From contig JBCCLJ010000009.1 in NCBI GenBank assembly GCA_039026915.1, forward strand, positions 1 through 64,000: DNA of 64,000 bases. Reading direction: 5' to 3'. Within the stretch, counting starts at the first letter, position 1, and each line of letters opens with the position of its first letter. Below, one piece after another: positions 1 to 7,133 of the stretch. The notes under the pieces are model-generated. The model searched no databases. It was not told where the DNA came from and was given only the letters and a program-made list of their open reading frames with translations. The DNA comes from JBCCLJ01 sp039026915 (GTDB lineage Bacteria > Acidobacteriota > Thermoanaerobaculia > Multivoradales > Multivoraceae). Position numbers and translations under genes: made by a program.

Positions 1-453
1 GTCGGTATGAGCTTCGCCCTGATGGCCGACATGGTTTGCGCGTCGAAGGAGGGTTACTTCCTGCAGGCGTTCGCGCGCATCGGTCTGATTCCCGATGGCG
101 GTGCCACGTACCTGCTGCCTCGCCTGGTCGGCCCACGTCGAGCCGCCGAGCTCTCGATGCTCGCCGACAAACTCTTCGCAGAGCAGGCGCTCGAGTGGGG
201 CCTCATCAACCGCGTCTTCGACGACCGCGAGACGCTGATGGCGGGCGCTCGGGAGCTTGCCACACGACTCGCCCAGGGGCCACGCTCCCTCGTGATGATG
301 CGTGAGGCGTTCTGGAAGACCTTCGAGAACACCTACGAGCAGCAGTTGGAGCTGGAAGCAAAGCTTCAGGCGCAAGCCGGGCGGACCGCCGACGCCCTCG
401 AGGGACGCAACGCCTTCCTCGAGAAGCGCACAGCGCAGTTCCAGGGCCGATGA
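1..453 (+). CDS. Enoyl-CoA hydratase/isomerase (crotonase), C-terminal part
   Basis: The 5' end lies before the window; the reading frame is open from base 1, so only about 150 C-terminal residues are seen. The first residues, VGMSFALMADMVCAS, match the part of the crotonase fold just after the oxyanion-hole glycines, and IPDGGATYLLPRLVG followed by A-x-E-L is the usual crotonase stretch leading to the C-terminal helices. Members hydrate or isomerise enoyl-CoA thioesters in fatty-acid or related CoA pathways. The final codons overlap the next gene by 4 bp (ATGA), which suggests translational coupling. Substrate cannot be inferred from this part alone. Confidence 0.9.
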   Translation, partial: VGMSFALMADMVCASKEGYFLQAFARIGLIPDGGATYLLPRLVGPRRAAELSMLADKLFAEQALEWGLINRVFDDRETLMAGARELATRLAQGPRSLVMMREAFWKTFENTYEQQLELEAKLQAQAGRTADALEGRNAFLEKRTAQFQGR

Positions 454-1649
454 ACCGCTCGCTTCCGCGACGCACAGCAGCGCTGATCGCACTCGTCCTG
501 GCGATCGGTATGCCACTCTGGGGGCAGCGTGCGCGCGACCTCGGCGTGCCGTTCGAAGGCGCGCCGGGTCCGCTCAACGCGATCACCGACGTCGAGGGAG
601 TCACCGTCGGCTCCGTCACGCTGATCGAAGGCTCCGGCGCCCTGGAGGTCGGCGAAGGCCCGGTGCGCACCGGCGTGACGGCCATCCATCCACGCGGTTC
701 GGAGTCCACCGACCCGGTCTTCGCCGGCTGGTTCACCCTCAACGCCTCCGGCGAGATGACCGGCACCACCTGGCTCGAGGAGCGCGGGCTGATCGACGGC
801 CCCATCGCGATCACCAACACGCACAGCGTCGGCGTCGTGCGCGATGCCTCCGTGGCCTGGATGGTGAGCAGAGGTTGGCCCGCCGACTGGCACGCCCCGG
901 TCGTCGCAGAGACCTATGACGGCGCGCTCAACGACATCAACGGCTTCCACGTCACCAAGGAGCACGCCCTCCAGGCCTTTCGCGACGCTCGGGCGGGCGC
1001 CGTCGAAGAGGGAGCCGTCGGCGGCGGTACCGGCATGGTCTGCAATGGCTTCAAGGGCGGCATCGGCACCGCTTCACGGCGGCTGCGGGTCGCCGACGCC
1101 GACTTCACTCTCGGCGTGCTGGTGCAGTGCAACTACAACTGGAGAGGCCTCGACCTGCGCCTTGGAGGACGCAAGGTCGATGGCCTCCTGCCCGTCGGTG
1201 AGCACTGCTTCGTCGACCGCTCGCTCGAACGACCGTTCACCTACGCCCCCTACTGTGACGACGATGACGCGAGCGGCGCAGCGCCCGATGGATCGATCAT
1301 CGTCGTCGTCGCGACCGACGCCCCGCTGCTTCCCCACCAGCTCCGTCGCGTCGCCAAGCGACCTTCGCTCGCTCTCGGTCGCCTGGGGGCGATCAGCGAC
1401 GGCGGCTCGGGAGACATCTTCGTCGCGTTTTCGACCGCCAACGCCGGACGGCTCTCCGAAGTCGAGCGGACCACCGTCGAGACGTTCCCCAACGATCTCT
1501 TGTCGGTCGTCTTCCGCGCCACGGTCCAGGCGACCGAGGAGGCCATCGTCAACGCCATGGTCGCTGCCGAGACGGTCGTCGGCGCCAACGGCTTTCGCGT
1601 TCAAGAGCTCCCGGAGGAAGCGGTCCGCAAGCTCTTCACCGAAGACTAG
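450..1649 (+). CDS. P1 family peptidase (DmpA/BapA-type aminopeptidase), secreted
   Basis: 399 residues with an N-terminal signal peptide (RR then a hydrophobic run to about residue 25). The mature part has the P1/DmpA layout: an N-terminal GPLNAITDVEGVTVG motif, GGGTGMVCNGFKGGIG near residue 190, and DGSIIVVVATDAPLLP near 280. In this family the precursor cleaves itself before a serine in a G-S pair, and that serine becomes the N-terminal nucleophile; here the pair would be G281-S282. GAISDGGSGDIFVAFSTAN matches the conserved C-terminal block. Relatives hydrolyse N-terminal amino acids or beta-amino acids from peptides and amides. The start overlaps the crotonase stop. Confidence 0.88.
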   Translation: MNRSLPRRTAALIALVLAIGMPLWGQRARDLGVPFEGAPGPLNAITDVEGVTVGSVTLIEGSGALEVGEGPVRTGVTAIHPRGSESTDPVFAGWFTLNASGEMTGTTWLEERGLIDGPIAITNTHSVGVVRDASVAWMVSRGWPADWHAPVVAETYDGALNDINGFHVTKEHALQAFRDARAGAVEEGAVGGGTGMVCNGFKGGIGTASRRLRVADADFTLGVLVQCNYNWRGLDLRLGGRKVDGLLPVGEHCFVDRSLERPFTYAPYCDDDDASGAAPDGSIIVVVATDAPLLPHQLRRVAKRPSLALGRLGAISDGGSGDIFVAFSTANAGRLSEVERTTVETFPNDLLSVVFRATVQATEEAIVNAMVAAETVVGANGFRVQELPEEAVRKLFTED

Positions 1650-1775
1650 ACCCATGATTCCGAAGGTTCGCTACAAAGGCCGGACAGGAGGCGCCCGTCT
1701 GGCAACGACGCAACGCAGGCAGACGGGGTGCATCGGGTCCGGAACTGAAGCGGACCTTTGGAATCGCTGGTCTAG
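1646..1775. repeat. Long imperfect inverted repeat between convergent genes
   Basis: Nested complementary arms span the gap between two convergent genes: CTAGACC 1646-1652 with GGTCTAG 1769-1775; 1656-1672 with 1749-1765 (17 nt, two mismatches); and an inner pair around CCCGTCTG (about 1694) with CAGACGGG (about 1720). Both stop codons, TAG 1647-1649 on plus and TAG 1774-1772 on minus, are inside the outer stem. There is no T-run. It could serve as a two-way terminator or RNA-stabilising hairpin. Confidence 0.7.
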
Positions 1776-2674
1776 GCGGCGCCGAGTCGCGCCAGGTGAG
1801 CAAAACGCGGTAGACGAAGTCCGTCTCGCCGACCGCGCAGGTACCGAGCGTCGCCGCCGATCGCATCGAGCGACTCGAGCACCTGCAGGCCGCAGTCGGC
1901 CGCCAGAGCCGTGAGCTCGTCGGGAGAGAAGAACGACTTCATCGGCTCGCCCTGTCCACCGACGCCGATCTGCACGCCTCGCAGTAGCGTCAGATCACCG
2001 GGCGGCACCGACGGGTCTTCCGACCAGAAGTCGAGGACCATCTCGCTGCCGGGCGCGAGGCCGGCGACGAAGTCGAAGACGGCTTCGATCGCCGGGCGCG
2101 TCAGGTAGTAGCTGACGCCGAGCCAAGAGAGGAAGCAGGGCGCGTCGGCGTCGAAGCCACTCTCCTCGAGCGCCTCGCTGAGCGTCTGACGCTCGAAGTC
2201 GATGCCGACGAACTCCACCGTCTCCGGGACAACCAGCCCCGAGCGGCGGATGCGCTTGCGTTTGTCCGCCTGCGTCGAAGGCTCGTCGACCTCGAAGACC
2301 CGCAACTCACCCGCCGGCTGGCGCAGCGAAAAGGTGTCGAGCCCCGCCGCGAGCACGACGTACTGCTCGACGCCGCGCTCCTGCGCTGCCGCCAGAGCAT
2401 CTTCCGCGTAGCGACTGCGCACGACGATCTGCGCTCGCAGCCGCCGAGTCGCCACCGCGGCACGCGGCGGTAGCCAGGCCTCGACCATGCCGCGAAGAGC
2501 GCGACGACGGCGGAGCAGTCTCGATCCCGTCGCGAGACCCTGCCATGGACGCGGCAGGAGCAGCCGAGCGGCGACGTCGTCTCTGAGGACGAGCGGCGCC
2601 GCATCGAACACCTGATGCGCGGCGCGCATCGCCGCGGTCGCTTCGGCGGTAAGGCTGCGTTGACCCTCACGCAT
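1772..2674 (-). CDS. SAM-dependent methyltransferase, LCM/PPM1-like (TIGR00027 type)
   Basis: 300 residues. The N-terminus (SLTAEATAAMRAAHQ) and YVVLAAGLDTFSLR, followed by VFEVDEPSTQADKRKR, are the recognisable blocks of the leucine-carboxymethyltransferase-like family; the AAGLDTFSLR glycine region and the acidic VFEVD are the SAM-binding elements. FLSWLGVSYYLTRPAI is the usual later block. Bacterial members methylate small molecules and most have no assigned substrate. The gene starts 5 bp after the stop of the ADP-ribosylglycohydrolase-like gene, so the two are very likely cotranscribed. Confidence 0.85.
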   Translation of the reverse strand: MREGQRSLTAEATAAMRAAHQVFDAAPLVLRDDVAARLLLPRPWQGLATGSRLLRRRRALRGMVEAWLPPRAAVATRRLRAQIVVRSRYAEDALAAAQERGVEQYVVLAAGLDTFSLRQPAGELRVFEVDEPSTQADKRKRIRRSGLVVPETVEFVGIDFERQTLSEALEESGFDADAPCFLSWLGVSYYLTRPAIEAVFDFVAGLAPGSEMVLDFWSEDPSVPPGDLTLLRGVQIGVGGQGEPMKSFFSPDELTALAADCGLQVLESLDAIGGDARYLRGRRDGLRLPRFAHLARLGAA

Positions 2675-2679
2675 GCGCC

Positions 2680-3927
2680 TCAGCGCCCTCCGGGAATCAC
2701 GTATGTCGCCTCGTCACCTTCGCCTTCGATGCGACCACCCTGCTGAAAGATCGCCTGCTCGGAAACCGCGACGATGCGGTCAATGATCTCCGAAATCGGT
2801 GTGTGCACCGCGATCTCGTCTCGCGCGTAGTTGACGTACGAGTCGTTGAACGGCTTGCTCCACGAAATCGGCCCGAGGTTGTGAGTCAGCTCCTTCGGAA
2901 TCACGGACGATCCGTGCATGACGCCGAGCAGCCCGCCGAGCGTGGCCGCCTGGTTGTCGCAGTCGTAGCCAGCGCTGACGCCGAGGCCGACGGTACGCAC
3001 GAAGTCCGCCTCACCGTAGAGCAGAGCCATGACACCGGCGAGTCCGTTGTTCAGCGACGAGACCACCGACACCGGCGCTTCGTAGTCGCCCTTCTTGTAG
3101 CGGTAGTACTTGTCGTGAACGAGCTGCCGAACCTCTCGCCAGTCGTCATGCTCGGCGTGCCACCGGAGCACGTCGCGAACGCCCTCGGTGAAAGGGCTGT
3201 CTTCGGGAAGGAACTCGAGCGCACTGCGCACGAGCGACTCGGGATCCTTCTCGAAGAAGGCGAGGCTGATCATGACTCCGTAGGCGACCGTCGGATGCGT
3301 GCCCCAATCGTCGTTCGTGATGCGTGCTCCCCATTCGGCGCGCTCGGCCGAGCGTTGCGGCATGCCGGGATAGAAGACACTCCAGATCTCGTTGACCAGC
3401 TGCGGATCGATCTGGAACCAGTTCTCGTTGTTCTCCTTGGACCCGGTCGCCGGCGCAACGAGCCCCTCCTCCATCAGATTTCGAGCCGTGCGATTGGCCA
3501 CCCAGATGCGGCGGTTGATGTGGCGTTTCCACATCTCGGTGATCTCGAGGTGAGTGATGTCGAGGCCGTACTTCTCTACCGCGTGCAGGGTGACGAACTC
3601 GATGTCGGTGTCGTCGTCTGACCAGGCACCGTCCATCGCCGTCGCGAACATGCTCGTGTTGCCCCGGGAATCGCGCCCGTTGATACGCAGCTCACCAGCG
3701 TTCTCGGTCGTGTAGTAGCGATCGACGAGGACCGGGATGGGCTCGTCGATGTAGAGGTTCTCGAAGGGAAAGCCCATGTAGTTGCCGACGAGTTGCCCGT
3801 GCCAGAAGCCCTCGACCCGTTCGCGAAACTCGGCGCGCCCGATGCGCAGGTCCTCGGCGTCAGCACTCGCAGCGACCCCGAGTACGAACACCGGCACGGC
3901 GAGCCACCGGGTGAGTCGCTCGATCAT
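2680..3927 (-). CDS. Secreted ADP-ribosylglycohydrolase-family protein
   Basis: 415 residues with a signal peptide (RLTRWLAVPVFVLGVAASADA). FWHGQLVGNYMGFPFEN is the opening of the ADP-ribosylglycohydrolase fold; AWSDDDTDIEFV (D104-D106) supplies metal-binding acidic residues, and GVSAGYDCDNQAATLGGLLG is the matching C-terminal metal motif. Family enzymes remove ADP-ribose from proteins or cleave related N- or O-glycosidic bonds, but a secreted member probably has a different, sugar-like or nucleoside substrate. A strong ribosome-binding site (AGGAGGGAG) precedes the ATG. First gene of a pair with the downstream methyltransferase. Confidence 0.85.
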   Translation of the reverse strand: MIERLTRWLAVPVFVLGVAASADAEDLRIGRAEFRERVEGFWHGQLVGNYMGFPFENLYIDEPIPVLVDRYYTTENAGELRINGRDSRGNTSMFATAMDGAWSDDDTDIEFVTLHAVEKYGLDITHLEITEMWKRHINRRIWVANRTARNLMEEGLVAPATGSKENNENWFQIDPQLVNEIWSVFYPGMPQRSAERAEWGARITNDDWGTHPTVAYGVMISLAFFEKDPESLVRSALEFLPEDSPFTEGVRDVLRWHAEHDDWREVRQLVHDKYYRYKKGDYEAPVSVVSSLNNGLAGVMALLYGEADFVRTVGLGVSAGYDCDNQAATLGGLLGVMHGSSVIPKELTHNLGPISWSKPFNDSYVNYARDEIAVHTPISEIIDRIVAVSEQAIFQQGGRIEGEGDEATYVIPGGR

Positions 3928-4078
3928 CTCTCCCTCCTTGCAGCGGTCGGAGCCGCCTTCGAAATGTCTGACTGGAATCGACTGATCTTACCGAGTGCTT
4001 CTCGCCAAGCGGACGAGGCAAGGCCCGCCTCAGGAGCTCAGTTCCGGCGCACTGAGGAAGTCGAACCGAATCGACGGC

Positions 4079-5488
4079 CTATTCTTCTGCGCGCAGGGCA
4101 AGCCGTCGCCAAGGCTCGTTGCCGTTCTGAGGCGACTGGGACAGAGCTTCGCTACCGGCCCTGCCGGGCTCGGAGTAGCGATCGAAGTGCTCGTCGAGCT
4201 GCGACCTCAGGGTCTCCCGCACCTCCGCGAGCGCCTCGTCGGCGATCCGGTTGCGGGTCTCTCGCGGATCGTTCACCAGATCGTAGAGCTCGTCGCCGTG
4301 GCCCTCCGGCAGGGGACCGTAGCGCACGACGAGCTTGTAGCGCGGCCCGACGATCGCACGCACGGTGCCGTGCTCGGCATACTGCATCTGCCGCCACGTC
4401 AGCTCGGGGTCGACGAGCTTTGCGAGCACGCTGCGACCCGGCCGGTTCGCCCGCACAGTCTCTTCTTCGGGCTCCTTGACGCCGACCGCATCGAGCACGG
4501 TGGCAAAGAGGTCCACGAGATCGAAGGGGGCCTTGGAGCGTCCGGACTCCGGAAGCCCGGCTGGCCAGTGCAGGACCATCGGAATCTCCATGGTCTCGCG
4601 GTAGAGATTCTGCGGCAGCGAGGCGTTGGCCTTTCCCACCAGACCGTGGTGCCCCATCATCTGACCGTGGTCGGAGGTGAAGACGACCAGAGTGTCGTCG
4701 AGCTCGCCACGACGCTCGAGCTCTGCGACCAGACGACCGATCTGCTCGTCCAGGAAGGTCACTCCCGCTGCGTACTGCGCGAAGATCTCCGACGGATCTT
4801 CGGGCGGCACCGAAGCTTCGTTGGCCGGTTCGAGATGCGTCGATTCGCCCCGGGGAAAGGAGGTGAGCTCGACGTCGCGGTAGCTCTCCACGAGCCGCTC
4901 CGGATAGCCCTCGAAAGGGAAGTGCGGTGCCGCGTAGCCGACGAAAGCGAACCACGGCTCATCACCGCTCTCGGCGATGAACTCGAGCGCCTGCTGCGTC
5001 AGATGATCCGCCTGGTGACCCGTCACGAGGACCGATTCACCCTCGTCGGAGAAGGCGACCTGCCCCTCATGCAGGTACTGGTTCTGCCAGCCGAAGCGAA
5101 AGACGTCGTAGCTCAACCAGCGGTCGAAGCCCCGCTGTGGCGGCACCGGGTCCGGCGTCGCGTGCCACTTACCGAACAGACCGGTGCGGTAGCCCTCTCC
5201 CTGCAGCAGCTCGGGGAGGAGGACTTCGCCTTCGAGCCAGTTCACCTCGTGCTCGATCGACTCGCTCAGGAAGTCGTGCACACCGTGTTGGGAAGGCAGA
5301 CGGCCGGTGAAGAGGCTCGCACGCGCGGGCGAACAGACGCCCGACGGCGAGTACGCGCGCTCCATCACCCAGCCCTGCGCCGCCAGACGATCGAGGACGG
5401 GAGTGCGAATCTCGCGGTTGCCGTAGGGCCCGACCGACCACCTCCCCTGGTCGTCGGAGACGACGAGCAGCACGTTGGGTCGCGACAT
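4079..5488 (-). CDS. Sulfatase (type I, formylglycine-dependent)
   Basis: 469 residues from the first usable ATG. NVLLVVSDDQGRW begins the alkaline-phosphatase-like fold and provides metal-binding Asp residues; C52 in GVCSPARASLFTGR is the C-x-P-x-R site that a formylglycine-generating enzyme oxidises. GLFGKWHATPD and VVFTSDHGQMMGHHG are later active-site blocks. It would hydrolyse a sulfate ester, perhaps of a polysaccharide. The frame stays open upstream and encodes what looks like a signal peptide (FRIALSLRVGVLLVSATGLGC) but has no ATG, GTG or TTG there; a CTG at 5602 overlaps the patatin stop as CTGA. The true start may therefore be 5602 or 5581. Same-strand neighbour of the patatin gene. 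Confidence 0.9.
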   Translation of the reverse strand: MSRPNVLLVVSDDQGRWSVGPYGNREIRTPVLDRLAAQGWVMERAYSPSGVCSPARASLFTGRLPSQHGVHDFLSESIEHEVNWLEGEVLLPELLQGEGYRTGLFGKWHATPDPVPPQRGFDRWLSYDVFRFGWQNQYLHEGQVAFSDEGESVLVTGHQADHLTQQALEFIAESGDEPWFAFVGYAAPHFPFEGYPERLVESYRDVELTSFPRGESTHLEPANEASVPPEDPSEIFAQYAAGVTFLDEQIGRLVAELERRGELDDTLVVFTSDHGQMMGHHGLVGKANASLPQNLYRETMEIPMVLHWPAGLPESGRSKAPFDLVDLFATVLDAVGVKEPEEETVRANRPGRSVLAKLVDPELTWRQMQYAEHGTVRAIVGPRYKLVVRYGPLPEGHGDELYDLVNDPRETRNRIADEALAEVRETLRSQLDEHFDRYSEPGRAGSEALSQSPQNGNEPWRRLALRAEE

Positions 5489-5598
5489 CGACTCCGCATC
5501 GACACTGCAGCCGAGCCCCGTCGCCGAAACGAGCAGAACTCCGACGCGCAGGGAAAGGGCGATGCGGAACGTCGTGGCCAGGGTCTGCCGTCCGGGTC

Positions 5599-7053
5599 TC
5601 AGCTGGCGGCGCGGCGCGAGGCGCCCTTCGGCAGACTCTCTCCCCGCTCCTCGAGCTCTGCATGGCACTCGGCCAGAACGCGGTCGAGTGTGCGACTGAC
5701 GAGGGTGCAGTTGCGGATCATCTCGATCTTCGGCCACGTCGCCTTCTCGCCGAGCTGAATGAGCTCGAGCGTCTCCTCCTCGGAGAGCACCGCGAGCAGC
5801 TTGCGCGGGTCCCAGAAGCGACGCTTCGGCAGAATGTTGATGTCGGCCGTGTAGTCCTGGGTGGCGACGCCGTAGCCGAAGCGCGTAGCGACGTTGAGGG
5901 GAAAGATGTTCCGCGTCATCTGGACGGCGAACGGATAGGTCGCACGCATCCACTCCTTGGTGGCGATCTGCTGCACCTCCCAGAGACGGGACGCGAAGCT
6001 GTTCTCCCAGTTCGTATCGCGCAGCGTCCACAGCACGATCGGATTCGCCTGGCTCGAGATGAAGTGGTTGACGCTGTAGAGGCGCGCCAGCCGATCTCTC
6101 GGCTGGTCGTGGGTCACCGAGCCGTCCACCCAGGTGCGACTCCGCACGTACGGAGCGCGCGTTCCGTCGACTCGGCGAGCGGCGAGCGTGACCGGCCGGA
6201 AGATCCCGGGGACGGCGCAGGAGGCCTGGATCGCCTCTCGCAGCAGCGCGTTCGGACTCGTCACGGCGTTGAGCAGCCGCGCCCGCTGGAAGAGCTCGCT
6301 CGGCGAGACGGAGACGTTGATGTAGCGGCCCGAGTGCTCGAAAGCCTCTTCGAACGTCATGTCCGGAACCAGCGAGTGAATGACGTCGATGACGTCCTCG
6401 GTCCTCATCTGCTGGCCGATCTTGTGCTCCTGATCGAGCAGGTCGAAGAGGTCCCCGAGCTCGTCGCCGAGGAGGAGCTCGTCGAGTTCCTCGTCGTTTC
6501 GGGTACCGAGCACGCCGCAGACGAGCGAACCGGCACTCGCACCCGAGAGCACCTTGGGCAGGAGCCGCTGCTCGTGCAGAGCGCGAGCTACACCGAGATG
6601 GAAGGGCCCCAGGGAGCCGGCACCGCTGAACATGAGAGCCGTGCGCCCGAAGCAGCTGCTGGAGCGCTCGAGCACGTGCACCTTCTCGCTCAGCGGAAGG
6701 TCCTCTTCAGGAGCCGCTGCGACCTCTTCAATCACCGATGCCACCTCCTCGATGTACTGATGCACGAGGTCCTTGGTGCCGAAGCGGGCATGGCGATAGA
6801 GCGCCGGTGAGCCGATGCCGCCCATGTTTCCGTGGAGCCCTTCCTTCACATAGAAGAGCACCTTGCGGAAGTCGCCCGATGCGCGAATCTCGAGCAGCTC
6901 GTCGAGTCGGAAGCGGATCGTCTTGTGGTCGTAGAGCGGACTCGCATCCACCTTCTTCCATGCCGCCTTCCCGGTGCGCTCGTCCGACTCTCGCGCGGCT
7001 TGGCGCCACTCGTCGTAGTTCTGGGCACTGCGGAGGCTTACCTGATGCGTCAT
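5599..7053 (-). CDS. Patatin-like phospholipase/lipase with DUF3336 N-terminus
   Basis: 484 residues. Residues 1-130 resemble the DUF3336 region found in front of patatin domains in yeast triacylglycerol lipases Tgl3-5 and bacterial relatives (WKKVDASPLYDHKTIRFRLDELLEIR). The patatin domain follows: oxyanion loop SGAGSLGPFHLGV (143-155), nucleophile S173 in the GASAG elbow, and the catalytic Asp D310 in WVDGSV. No signal peptide. It probably hydrolyses acylglycerols or phospholipids at a membrane or lipid droplet. Divergent from the PQQ dehydrogenase; the downstream sulfatase begins at or just after its stop. Confidence 0.9.
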   Translation of the reverse strand: MTHQVSLRSAQNYDEWRQAARESDERTGKAAWKKVDASPLYDHKTIRFRLDELLEIRASGDFRKVLFYVKEGLHGNMGGIGSPALYRHARFGTKDLVHQYIEEVASVIEEVAAAPEEDLPLSEKVHVLERSSSCFGRTALMFSGAGSLGPFHLGVARALHEQRLLPKVLSGASAGSLVCGVLGTRNDEELDELLLGDELGDLFDLLDQEHKIGQQMRTEDVIDVIHSLVPDMTFEEAFEHSGRYINVSVSPSELFQRARLLNAVTSPNALLREAIQASCAVPGIFRPVTLAARRVDGTRAPYVRSRTWVDGSVTHDQPRDRLARLYSVNHFISSQANPIVLWTLRDTNWENSFASRLWEVQQIATKEWMRATYPFAVQMTRNIFPLNVATRFGYGVATQDYTADINILPKRRFWDPRKLLAVLSEEETLELIQLGEKATWPKIEMIRNCTLVSRTLDRVLAECHAELEERGESLPKGASRRAAS

Positions 7054-7133
7054 TCGTTCTCCCTCGTGCCGAGTTTCCCACAGACCGGGTCCCGGAAGCC
7101 CGGCGTGGAGCGGTTCGTTGGAAGACTGTCACA

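Noticed and set aside
3995..5758. 587-codon open frame on the plus strand
   Set aside because: Antisense to the sulfatase, whose motifs and active-site Cys are clear.
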